A stretch of 64,000 nucleotides of DNA from Pseudomonas grandcourensis (lineage in GTDB: Bacteria; Pseudomonadota; Gammaproteobacteria; Pseudomonadales; Pseudomonadaceae): contig NZ_CP150919.1 in NCBI RefSeq assembly GCF_039909015.1, positions 5,990,501 to 6,054,500 of the forward strand, in the 5' to 3' direction. The notes under the pieces are model-generated. The model was not told where the DNA came from. It saw only the letters and a list, made by a program, of their open reading frames with translations, and did not search any database. Made by a program: the position numbers and the translations under genes. Below, in pieces: positions 57,367-64,000 of the stretch. How positions within the stretch are numbered: position 1 is the stretch's first letter; each line of letters starts with the position of its first letter.

Positions 57367-58199
57367 GCATTGACATGGACAAACTACCCTTCGATCCACA
57401 CAACCCTTGGCTGGAGCTGCGACGCCTGACGCCGGCGCGAATCGCTCTGGGCCGCACCGGCACCAGCATTCCCACCCACGCGCAACTGGACTTCCAATAT
57501 GCCCACGCTCAGGCGCGGGATGCGGTGCACTTGCCGTTTGACCATGCCTCCCTCAATGCGCAAATGGCCGAACGTGATCGCGAGTGCCTTTTGCTGCACA
57601 GTGCGGCGACAGATCGCAACACCTACCTGCAACGCCCCGATCTGGGGCGAAAACTCAGTGATGCCTCGGCGCAGACCCTTCGTGATTACGCGACGGCCCA
57701 TCCGGGAGGCGTGGATCTGGTGATCGTGGTCGCCGACGGCCTGTCGGCACTGGCCGTTCATCGCCATACCCTGCCGTTTCTGACACGCTTCGAAGAGCAA
57801 ATGGCCGGCGACAGCTGGACTGTTGCGCCAGTCATACTCGTGGAACAGGGCCGGGTGGCCGTCGCCGATGAGATCGGTGAGTTGCTTGGCGCAAAAATGA
57901 CCGTGATCCTCATCGGTGAACGCCCTGGCCTCAGCTCTCCGGACAGCCTGGGTTTATATTTCACCTACAATCCCAAGGTCGGCCTTACCGATGCCTACCG
58001 TAATTGCATCTCCAATGTCCGGCTCGAAGGCCTGAGCTACGGCATGGCGGCACACCGTTTGCTGTATTTGATGCGCGAAGCCTGCCGGCGGCAGTTGTCA
58101 GGGGTGAATCTGAAGGACGAAGCGCAGGTTCAGACACTGGAGTCGGACACGGGAGGCGACATGAAAGGAAATTTCCTGCTCGGCCCGCCAAATGCCTGA
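57363..58199 (+). CDS. eutC: Ethanolamine ammonia-lyase small subunit
   Basis: A 278-residue subunit that binds the cobalamin with EutB. Motifs are [18 protein letters not shown] (about 19-36), [31 protein letters not shown] and [23 protein letters not shown] 57363 (MSIDMDKL) overlaps the eutB stop; an in-frame ATG 12 bp later is the alternative. It closes the eat-eutB-eutC unit. Confidence 0.95.
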   Translation: MSIDMDKLPFDPHNPWLELRRLTPARIALGRTGTSIPTHAQLDFQYAHAQARDAVHLPFDHASLNAQMAERDRECLLLHSAATDRNTYLQRPDLGRKLSDASAQTLRDYATAHPGGVDLVIVVADGLSALAVHRHTLPFLTRFEEQMAGDSWTVAPVILVEQGRVAVADEIGELLGAKMTVILIGERPGLSSPDSLGLYFTYNPKVGLTDAYRNCISNVRLEGLSYGMAAHRLLYLMREACRRQLSGVNLKDEAQVQTLESDTGGDMKGNFLLGPPNA

Positions 58200-58313
58200 A
58201 CCGCTTGCGCATTGCACATTCGTACCAGTTTCAGGCAGGATCGTGGCGCGGCCGCCAAGGGTTTCCCATCGCCGTCAGAGACGTAAGACAGCCACTTGAA
58301 GACGAGACCTACC

Positions 58314-58775
58314 ATGCGGATTATTCAAGCGACCCTCGAACACCTGGACCTGCTGACCCCGTTGTTCGTCAAATATCGCGAGTTTTATGGTTCCCTGCCG
58401 TATCCGGACTCGTCCCGGGCGTTCCTCGAAAAACGCCTGCGTCGCAAGGAGTCGGTGATCTACCTGGCGCTGTCCGATGACGACAGCAACAAACTGATGG
58501 GCTTCTGCCAGCTGTACCCGAGCTTCTCCTCGCTTTCGCTCAAACGTGTGTGGATCCTCAACGACATTTATGTCGCCGAAGACGCCCGTCGCCAGTTGGT
58601 GGCCGACAACCTGATCCGCACCGCAAAAAAAATGGCCAAGGAAACCAATGCCGTGCGCATGCGTGTTTCGACCAGCAGCAACAACGAAGTCGCGCAGAAA
58701 ACCTACGAGTCCATCGGATTCAAGGAAGACACCGAATTCAAGAACTATGTGCTGCCGATCAGCGACGAACTCTGA
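58314..58775 (+). CDS. GNAT-family N-acetyltransferase
   Basis: A 153-residue acetyltransferase. The core fold has VWILNDIYVAEDARRQLVAD with the acetyl-CoA loop and TSSNNEVAQKTYESIGFKED, the C-terminal motif B. ATG 58314 (MRIIQATL) is used; the frame opens with TTG 18 bp earlier. It is not obviously part of the ethanolamine operon: a gap of 114 bp separates it from eutC. Substrate unknown. Confidence 0.9.
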   Translation: MRIIQATLEHLDLLTPLFVKYREFYGSLPYPDSSRAFLEKRLRRKESVIYLALSDDDSNKLMGFCQLYPSFSSLSLKRVWILNDIYVAEDARRQLVADNLIRTAKKMAKETNAVRMRVSTSSNNEVAQKTYESIGFKEDTEFKNYVLPISDEL

Positions 58776-58785
58776 ATCACCTGCA

Positions 58786-58862
58786 CCCTGCTCGCGATGA
58801 CATCGACCGGATTGCACTGCCCCAATGAGGCGACGGCATCGCGAGCAGGCTCGCTCCCACCT
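58786..58862. repeat. REP-type pair, family B, one arm shortened
   Basis: CCCTGCTCGCGATG on the left faces CATCGCGAGCAGGCTCGCTCCCACCTG on the right. The left element has lost its outer GTGGGAGCGAG part. Confidence 0.7.
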
Positions 58863-59045
58863 GTTCGTTATCAAACATCAGCCCTGTGATGACATTCCCC
58901 GCTACAATCTCGACGCGATTTTCACCACTCGCCTCGTATAATCCCGATATTCCCGGCTTGTAAGAAAAACTACCTCTATCCGTAGTCTTACGCGAAGTCA
59001 TCCGCACAGGCCCGCTGAGTCGGGCCATTACCACAGGTGCTATCC

Positions 59046-59702
59046 ATGGATTTCAACCCGATCGACATTGTCCTGCATCTCGACGTCTACCTCGACATGC
59101 TTGTAACCAACTACGGGGCATGGATCTACGCCATCCTGTTCATGGTGATCTTCTGTGAAACCGGCCTTGTGGTCATGCCCTTCCTGCCGGGCGACTCCCT
59201 GCTGTTCATCGCCGGTGCCGTGGCGGCCGGTGGCGGCATGGACCCGGTACTGCTCGGCGGTCTGCTGATGCTGGCGGCGATTCTGGGCGACAGCACCAAC
59301 TACATCATCGGACGAACGGCGGGTGAAAAACTGTTCAGCAATCCGAACTCGAAGATCTTCCGTCGTGATTACCTGCAACAAACCCACGATTTCTACGACA
59401 AACACGGCGGCAAAACCGTGACCCTGGCGCGCTTCCTGCCGATCATCCGTACCTTTGCACCGTTCGTCGCCGGGGTGGGGAAAATGCCTTATCCGCGTTT
59501 CTTCGCCTTCAGTGTCTTCGGCACTGTCCTGTGGGTCGGCGGGCTGGTGACGCTTGGTTACTTCTTCGGCAATGTGCCGTTCATCAAGAAGAACCTGTCG
59601 CTGCTGGTAGTCGGCATCATCCTGCTCTCGCTGGTGCCGATGATCATTGGCATGGTGCGCAACCGCCTTGCCGCGTCGAACTCCAAAGCCGAATCGCGCT
59701 GA
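59046..59702 (+). CDS. DedA-family membrane protein
   Basis: A 218-residue inner-membrane protein of the DedA family, a group needed for envelope stability and linked to undecaprenyl-phosphate or phosphatidylethanolamine flipping. The conserved parts are FCETGLVVMPFLPGDSLLF and the ARFLPIIRTFAPFVAGVGKM segment with its two essential Arg. ATG 59046 is preferred; a GTG 9 bp earlier is possible. It precedes mtfA by 4 bp, so the two are coupled. It is distinct from the DedA-PAP2 fusion at 41.1 kb. Confidence 0.93.
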   Translation: MDFNPIDIVLHLDVYLDMLVTNYGAWIYAILFMVIFCETGLVVMPFLPGDSLLFIAGAVAAGGGMDPVLLGGLLMLAAILGDSTNYIIGRTAGEKLFSNPNSKIFRRDYLQQTHDFYDKHGGKTVTLARFLPIIRTFAPFVAGVGKMPYPRFFAFSVFGTVLWVGGLVTLGYFFGNVPFIKKNLSLLVVGIILLSLVPMIIGMVRNRLAASNSKAESR

Positions 59703-59706
59703 CACG

Positions 59707-60519
59707 ATGTGGTCCCTGAGCGCCTGGCGTCGCCGGCGCACCCTGGCAAAACACCCGATTGCCGATGACATGTGGCAACGGGTGCGCCATCACCTGAGTT
59801 TTCTCGATGGCATCAGCGCCGCCGAAGACCAATGGCTGCGCGAAGCCTGCGTGCTGTTCCTCGAAGACAAGCACCTGAGCGCCCTGCCCGGTGTCGAACT
59901 GCATCAGGAACAACGCTTGCTGCTCGCCGCCCAGGCGCAACTGCCACTGCTGCACCTCGGCGACCTGAACTGGTATCAGGGCTTCCACGAAATCATCCTT
60001 TACCCCGATGACTTCCTCAGCCCTCAGCGCCATCGCGATGCCAGCGGCGTCGAGCACGAATGGGACGGTGAGCACAGCGGTGAAGCCTGGCAGCAAGGCC
60101 CCATCATCCTCGCCTGGCCCGGCGTAATGGCCAGTGGTGGCTGGGAAGGCTACAACCTGGTGATCCACGAACTGGCGCACAAGCTCGACATGCTCAACGG
60201 CGTCGCCAACGGCCTGCCGCCGTTGCATCCCGACATGCGCGTCAGCGACTGGGCCAGCGTCATGCAAGAGGCCTACGACGACCTCGACCGGCAACTGGAA
60301 CGCAATCCCGATGCCGAAACCGCCATCGACCCCTATGCCGCCGAAAATCCTGCCGAGTTCTTCGCCGTCACCAGCGAATACTTCTTCAGCGCCCCGGATT
60401 TGCTGCACGAGGCTTATCCACAGGTGTACCAGCAGTTGAAGCTGTTCTATCGCCAGGACCCATTGGCGAGGTTGAAGCAACTTCAGGCGCATGACCCTGT
60501 CTATCAGGCACACCAGTAA
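59707..60519 (+). CDS. mtfA: M90-family zinc metallopeptidase MtfA
   Basis: A 270-residue peptidase of the MtfA (Mlc titration factor A) family. Zinc motif VIHELAHKLDMLNG gives H154, E155 and H158, and the third ligand lies in ENPAEFFAVTSEYFF. In E. coli MtfA binds the glucose repressor Mlc and has aminopeptidase activity; the partner in Pseudomonas is not known to me. ATG 59707 (MWSLSAW) is 4 bp after the dedA stop. Confidence 0.93.
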   Translation: MWSLSAWRRRRTLAKHPIADDMWQRVRHHLSFLDGISAAEDQWLREACVLFLEDKHLSALPGVELHQEQRLLLAAQAQLPLLHLGDLNWYQGFHEIILYPDDFLSPQRHRDASGVEHEWDGEHSGEAWQQGPIILAWPGVMASGGWEGYNLVIHELAHKLDMLNGVANGLPPLHPDMRVSDWASVMQEAYDDLDRQLERNPDAETAIDPYAAENPAEFFAVTSEYFFSAPDLLHEAYPQVYQQLKLFYRQDPLARLKQLQAHDPVYQAHQ

Positions 60520-60564
60520 GCGCCATACGACTTCTGGTCCATGGCGTCGACACAGGAATATGCC

Positions 60565-60570
60565 TATAAT
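60565..60570 (+). promoter_or_regulatory. -10 box of ppa
   Basis: TATAAT lies about 62 bp before ATG 60633. The -35 region at the right distance (TGGCGT at 60542-60547) is weak. Confidence 0.5.
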
Positions 60571-60632
60571 CGCCGCCACTTTTTGGTCAATCCGGCCAAG
60601 TGTTTTTGGTCAACTAACGGGGGCAACGCCCA

Positions 60633-61160
60633 ATGAGCTACAGCAAGATTCCGGCTGGCAAAGACCTGCCGAACGACATCTACGTCGCGATCGAGATTCC
60701 GGCCAACCACGCGCCGATCAAATACGAAATCGACAAAGACAGCGATTGCCTGTTCGTTGACCGTTTCATGGCCACCCCAATGTTCTACCCGGCCAACTAC
60801 GGTTACATCCCGAACACCCTGGCTGACGACGGTGATCCCCTCGACGTGCTGGTCGTAACCCCTTACCCGGTTGCTCCAGGTTCGGTAATCCGCGCCCGTC
60901 CGGTTGGCATCCTGAACATGACCGACGACGGCGGCGGCGATGCCAAAGTCATCGCAGTCCCACACGACAAGCTGTCCCAGCTGTACGTCGACGTGAAGGA
61001 ATACACCGACCTGCCGGCGCTGCTGATCCAGCAGATCGAGCACTTCTTCGCGAACTACAAAGATCTCGAAAAAGGCAAATGGGTGAAGATCGAAGGCTGG
61101 GCCGGCGCAGACGCCGCCCGCGAAGCGATCACCAAGTCGGTTGCTGCCTACAAAGGCTAA
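60633..61160 (+). CDS. ppa: Inorganic pyrophosphatase (family I)
   Basis: A 175-residue cytosolic enzyme that hydrolyses pyrophosphate. The signature [13 protein letters not shown] carries the metal-binding aspartates, and [19 protein letters not shown] is the conserved N-terminal part. Length equals that of E. coli Ppa. GGGGGCAA precedes ATG 60633. It is followed by a strong terminator. Confidence 0.97.
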   Translation: MSYSKIPAGKDLPNDIYVAIEIPANHAPIKYEIDKDSDCLFVDRFMATPMFYPANYGYIPNTLADDGDPLDVLVVTPYPVAPGSVIRARPVGILNMTDDGGGDAKVIAVPHDKLSQLYVDVKEYTDLPALLIQQIEHFFANYKDLEKGKWVKIEGWAGADAAREAITKSVAAYKG

Positions 61161-61194
61161 GCCCGGCTGCAGGCTATTAGCTGCAAGCGGCAAG

Positions 61195-61222
61195 AAAAAC
61201 CCCGGGAGATCCGGGGTTTTTT
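61195..61222 (+). terminator. Terminator after ppa
   Basis: AAAACCCCGG and CCGGGGTTTT form a stem over a short loop, followed by a run of six T. It is a standard rho-independent terminator 35 bp after the ppa stop. Confidence 0.9.
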
Positions 61223-61253
61223 GTGGGCGCTTGATAAGCACGCTAAACACCCC

Positions 61254-61292
61254 GTTTAAACAAACCTTCCAATGGTTTTTACTTGTTTAAAG
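61254..61292. promoter_or_regulatory. GTTTAAAC-type repeats, possible operator of the S24 repressor
   Basis: A perfect palindrome GTTTAAAC (61254-61261) and a second copy GTTTAAAG (61285-61292), 31 bp apart, lie ahead of the repressor gene, about 100 bp before its ATG. They could be sites for autoregulation; this is unproven. Confidence 0.4.
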
Positions 61293-61389
61293 TTCCCCAA
61301 GAGCGTCTTACATCCGGTCGTAAAATTCCCGCGAAATTTGAACGAGGCGTTTATTCAAACCCTTGTTAGCCGCCAGTAGACTCGCGCTC

Positions 61390-62136
61390 ATGAAAAAGAA
61401 CACTAGCGGCCCACGCTTTAAAGCGCTGCTCGAAGCAGCGAACATCACAACCACCGGATTTGCCGAATTCCTGGATACGGCTCCGCAAAATGTACATAAC
61501 TGGTACACCCGCGGTGTGCCCGCCCATTGCATGGAAGAAGTCGCCAGAAAACTCTCCGTCAGCAGCGACTGGCTGAAAACCGGCGAAGGCTCGAAAGATG
61601 CCCAGCACCTGCGCCTGCTCGACGAAACCGGCAACACCTTCGATGCCCAGACCATCCGCGGCGTCTACACGGTCATCGAGCCTGTCGACGTCGAACTGCC
61701 ATTCCTCAAGGAAGCTGTCACCGCCCCGGGCTCCAACAAAACCCACGTCATAGAAGACCCCGAGCAATCCATCCGCCTGCCCCGCAGCCACCTCGATTCC
61801 CTGGAAATCAACCACGCCGACGCCATCTGCGCCCTGATGAGCGGCAACAGCATGGGGGAAAAAATCGAAGACGGTTCGACCCTGGCGATTGACCGTGGCC
61901 TGACCCAGATTGTCGATGGCGAGATCTACGCCATCGAACATGACGGCATGCTGCGCATCAAGTACCTGCACCGACTGCCGGGCAACTCCCTGCGACTGCG
62001 CAGCCACAACCGCGCCGAATACCCCGATGAAATCTTCAGGGCTGCACAAATCGAAGAGCAGAACATCAGGGTGCTGGGCTGGGTGTTCTGGTGGTCGACC
62101 CTGAACAAACGACGGCCGACGGTGCCCTTTCTTTAA
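61390..62136 (+). CDS. Orphan XRE/S24 LexA-like repressor
   Basis: A 248-residue regulator. An N-terminal XRE-type helix-turn-helix (about 8-65; TGFAEFLDTAPQNVHNWYTR) is followed by a linker and a peptidase S24 domain (about 125-235) with the nucleophile S154 (SGNSMGEKIEDGS) and the lysine K191 (LRIKYLH). It resembles PrtR and phage CI-type repressors. No Ala-Gly or Cys-Gly dipeptide is found in the linker, so RecA-type self-cleavage may not occur at the usual bond. No divergent partner or phage gene is adjacent, unlike a typical prophage repressor. ATG 61390 is used. Confidence 0.9.
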   Translation: MKKNTSGPRFKALLEAANITTTGFAEFLDTAPQNVHNWYTRGVPAHCMEEVARKLSVSSDWLKTGEGSKDAQHLRLLDETGNTFDAQTIRGVYTVIEPVDVELPFLKEAVTAPGSNKTHVIEDPEQSIRLPRSHLDSLEINHADAICALMSGNSMGEKIEDGSTLAIDRGLTQIVDGEIYAIEHDGMLRIKYLHRLPGNSLRLRSHNRAEYPDEIFRAAQIEEQNIRVLGWVFWWSTLNKRRPTVPFL

Positions 62137-62385
62137 GCGCTCCAGAACGCCCATCGGCCGCCCACCCGGGTGGCCAAACGGCTCTGCCCGGCACTTCCCG
62201 CTGGGAATTTCCATCAAACCTGCGTATGCTGCGCCCCACATTTGCGCATCGACCCGCCCTGCGGCTCAGATGCACTGGCCTGACAGATGACTTTCTCACC
62301 AGGTCCCACAGCCGGACGCAAGATCCGGGTGTACGTTTTGAAGGCTGGCGCGGCTTACCAAAAATGATCCAAGCCAGTCCCCGAG

Positions 62386-62409
62386 AAGCCGGCCACAAGC
62401 CGGCTTTTT
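62386..62409 (+). terminator. Rightward intrinsic terminator
   Basis: AAGCCGGC, loop CACAA, GCCGGCTT then a T-run (62405-62409). It is 250 bp after the repressor stop, rather far for that gene. Confidence 0.8.
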
Positions 62410-62445
62410 AATGCCTGAAAGAAAGTGAGCTGCCCCGTACTTGAA

Positions 62446-62503
62446 TTTGTCGCAGCACTGCTGCGACAAACAAAAAACGAATAGTGTCAGCACTGCTGTC
62501 ACT
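62446..62503. repeat. Two palindromes with a shared CAGCACTGCTG core
   Basis: The first is a perfect palindrome with 12-bp arms around one base (62446-62470: TTTGTCGCAGCA, C, TGCTGCGACAAA). The second, AGTGTCAGCA, C, TGCTGTCACT (62483-62503), has 10-bp arms with one mismatch. Centres are 35 bp apart. They may be operators or, on the minus strand, tandem hairpins ending the yfaP-like gene; the second is followed leftward by TTTTTT. Confidence 0.7.
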
Positions 62504-62509
62504 TCCCCC

Positions 62510-63322
62510 TCAGGGATAACTAAACCCCTTCACCAACGTCAATTCCCCCACCGCACGCATCGGCACCAGGAACGTCTCCATCTTCTCGCTCGGCGTGCCT
62601 TCCTCGGTAATCACCGTCACCTGGGCCGTGGTCAGCGCTTGCACCGCGTCTTCCTGCCCATCTTCATCACTGCTGTAGCCGCCGCCAAAGTAGTTCACGT
62701 AGACCAGATATTGCCCCTTGATCGGCGCGGGCATGGCGAAGATTTCCGGGCCGTAGCCGGTGGTGACGTCGACGTCGAGCGCGGCGCCGTTGGGGGCGAC
62801 GCGGTCGCCGTACCAGATGTGGGCGCCGTCGGGGGTGATCAGGTGCAGGTCGAGGTCGGTGTTGTCGCTGTCCCACGCCAGCAATACGCGCAATTTGGCC
62901 GGGGTTGCACCGCCGCTGCTGTTGAGAAATTGCGTGCGCTGACGTTGCTGGCCATCGGGGCTGCGAACCTCGACGCTGTTGCTGCCGTTGGGGAATGAGA
63001 ACGGGCGATCGAAGCGGCCGGCCGGGTCGATTTTCAGCGGCATGCTCACTCCGTTGACGATCAGCCGGCCGGGCTCTGTGGATTTGGCTGTGGCTTTGAT
63101 CTGGCCGCTGATGCGAGCGGTGCTGGCCTGCCCTGCCGGGGTATTCACCGACGAGGCCGGGTAGTTGACGACCTGCCGGAAGTTTTCCCCTTCGCCCTCA
63201 GGCGCGCCGGTGCGCCAACCGCCTGCGGGGGTGTCAAGTTTGACGCTGTCAGCCGCCATCACCGATGGCAACGCCACCAGCGAGTAGAGAAACAGCAAGA
63301 CCTGTGGATAACGGAGCTTCAT
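62510..63322 (-). CDS. YfaP-type exported DUF2135 protein
   Basis: A 270-residue secreted protein with a signal peptide (cleavage after about residue 23, VMAADS). The C-terminal half is DUF2135, with LRVLLAWDSDNTDLDLHLIT (about 144-163) and HIWYGDR, NGAALDVDVTTGYGPE; the clustered Asp residues could bind calcium. The E. coli homologue YfaP lies in the yfaSTQP cluster around a bacterial alpha-2-macroglobulin. It starts 3 bp after the next upstream gene, a YfaQ-type protein, so the same cluster probably continues past the window end. Confidence 0.88.
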   Translation of the reverse strand: MKLRYPQVLLFLYSLVALPSVMAADSVKLDTPAGGWRTGAPEGEGENFRQVVNYPASSVNTPAGQASTARISGQIKATAKSTEPGRLIVNGVSMPLKIDPAGRFDRPFSFPNGSNSVEVRSPDGQQRQRTQFLNSSGGATPAKLRVLLAWDSDNTDLDLHLITPDGAHIWYGDRVAPNGAALDVDVTTGYGPEIFAMPAPIKGQYLVYVNYFGGGYSSDEDGQEDAVQALTTAQVTVITEEGTPSEKMETFLVPMRAVGELTLVKGFSYP

Positions 63323-63325
63323 GGA

Positions 63326-64000
63326 CTATTCCAGCAAGAGGTGGCGGGCGAGCCCTTCGATGTAGGTTTCATCCTGGCCATTGGGGTGTGCTTCGAAGGC
63401 CAGGTGCAGGTATTCGTGGGTCAGGTCGAGGCGGTCTTGCAGTGTCTGCGCGCCACGCACGTAGATGCGCTGACGTTCGCGGTCGACATAGGGGCGACCG
63501 AAGGCCAGGCGGCAGACGGCGAAGGTGCTGACTTCGTTGTAGCCGGTTTCGCTTTCGAGTTTCTGGCGCCAGCCGCGCCGTTGTTTCTGCAGCCATTCTT
63601 GTGCGGCGGGCAACGCTTCGCAGGACGCGACCGGGTTGTCCCAGCGACTGAGACTGGCACGTGGGTAGGCGTGCAGCAGGATGGCGTCGTAGCGCTGCCC
63701 GGCACGGGCCTGCTCGACGGCTTGCTGCCAGGACAACTTGTCCGGGCCGGGTTGATCGGAATGGTAGGTGACGGTGCTGCCGGCGAGCACCAGGTCGCTG
63801 GTCCAGGCGGCAATGTCGCGAGACTCGGACGACGCCGGACGCGGTGCGACCCGCTGACGGCTGCTGCTGTCGTCGATGCTCAGGCAGTGACCGCTGCGCG
63901 TGGCGTTTTGCAGCAGGTAGGTACGGATGGCCACGGCCAGGGCCTTGGCGGCCTCGACCGGTTCGGCACTGGCTTCGCGCTGGAGAACACGGGCCACGTA
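63326..64000 (-). CDS. YfaQ-type DUF2300 protein (5' end beyond the window)
   Basis: 224 codons of a protein that runs past the right edge without a stop; the first visible Met-like codon (GTG 63997) is preceded by a sense codon. The stretch AKALAVAIRTYLLQNA near its left part resembles the SpoIID/LytB family, and LDLTHEYLHLAFEAHPNG holds an HExxH-type HEYLH motif. These fit the DUF2300 protein YfaQ of the yfaSTQP cluster. Catalytic activity is not established. It would be co-transcribed with the downstream DUF2135 gene (gap 3 bp). Confidence 0.8.
   Translation of the reverse strand, partial: YVARVLQREASAEPVEAAKALAVAIRTYLLQNATRSGHCLSIDDSSSRQRVAPRPASSESRDIAAWTSDLVLAGSTVTYHSDQPGPDKLSWQQAVEQARAGQRYDAILLHAYPRASLSRWDNPVASCEALPAAQEWLQKQRRGWRQKLESETGYNEVSTFAVCRLAFGRPYVDRERQRIYVRGAQTLQDRLDLTHEYLHLAFEAHPNGQDETYIEGLARHLLLE

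Larger units (their letters stand above)
62137..62509. other. 373-bp gap between convergent genes, with palindromes and a terminator
   Basis: No confident gene. It contains a strong rightward terminator (62386-62409), which ends either the repressor message or a small RNA, and two palindromes sharing CAGCACTGCTG (62446-62470 and 62483-62503). Confidence 0.6.

Noticed and set aside
61390..62136. Remnant prophage around the S24 repressor
   Set aside because: No integrase, structural, lysis or attachment-site sequence was seen on either side.

Overview
The window looks like chromosomal core DNA of a Pseudomonas of the fluorescens/koreensis type. The coding is GC-rich, there are many REP-like palindromes of three families between genes, and the gene order (fieF, Lrp, rluE, amn, ladS-thiD-thiE-hemL, miaB-phoH-ybeY-corC-lnt, leuS-lptE-holA, lipA-lipB-dac-rlpA-rodA-mrdA, lrgAB, ubiX-mpl, eat-eutBC, mtfA-ppa) matches, from memory, the PA3963-PA4031 stretch of P. 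aeruginosa. No rRNA, tRNA, CRISPR array, insertion sequence or integrated phage was recognised.

Layout. 1-13.9 kb: end of an unknown gene, the metal exporter FieF, a Q/H/N-rich exported protein, an Lrp/AsnC regulator, a small membrane protein, RluE, AMP nucleosidase, an AidB-like flavoprotein, the LadS hybrid kinase, thiamine genes thiD/thiE, hemL and a Sel1 protein. 13.9-28.4 kb: tRNA, ribosome and envelope biogenesis (miaB; phoH-ybeY-corC-lnt), an ElyC/YdcF protein, leuS-lptE-holA, the ribosome-rescue gene arfA with an RNA hairpin inside its coding end, a lytic transglycosylase and an LD-carboxypeptidase. 28.5-40.0 kb: one long leftward block from proA through nadD, rsfS, rlmH, mrdA, rodA, sltB1, rlpA, dac and ybeD to lipB and lipA. 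It joins the rod-shape wall machinery to lipoate synthesis and ribosome maturation. 40.2-50.3 kb: 3-methyladenine glycosylase, a DedA-PAP2 fusion, an AT-rich orphan gene, a LON-N protein, lrgAB, a MaoC hydratase, a lipoprotein with about 11 MORN repeats and a C13 (legumain-like) peptidase domain, an oxidoreductase, a small lipoprotein, ubiX and mpl.

50.5-58.2 kb is an ethanolamine catabolic unit without a microcompartment: the sigma-54 activator EatR, aldehyde dehydrogenase ExaC, the permease Eat, and ammonia-lyase subunits EutB and EutC. Both exaC and eat have a correctly spaced -24/-12 sigma-54 promoter, and exaC also has three copies of a GTCAC..AGGCTGT-like element upstream. Ethanolamine would be imported by Eat, split by EutBC to acetaldehyde and ammonia, and the acetaldehyde oxidised by ExaC.

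58.3-64 kb: a GNAT acetyltransferase, DedA, MtfA, Ppa, an orphan S24-type repressor with palindromes before and after it, and the start of a yfaP/yfaQ-type pair cut by the window end.

The most unusual items are the MORN/C13 peptidase lipoprotein, the orphan S24 repressor that lacks an Ala-Gly cleavage site, the paired CAGCACTGCTG-core palindromes at 62.45-62.50 kb, the AT-rich orphan gene at 42.6 kb, and the arfA hairpin. Most of the rest is ordinary core genome, and no defence or mobile system was found.
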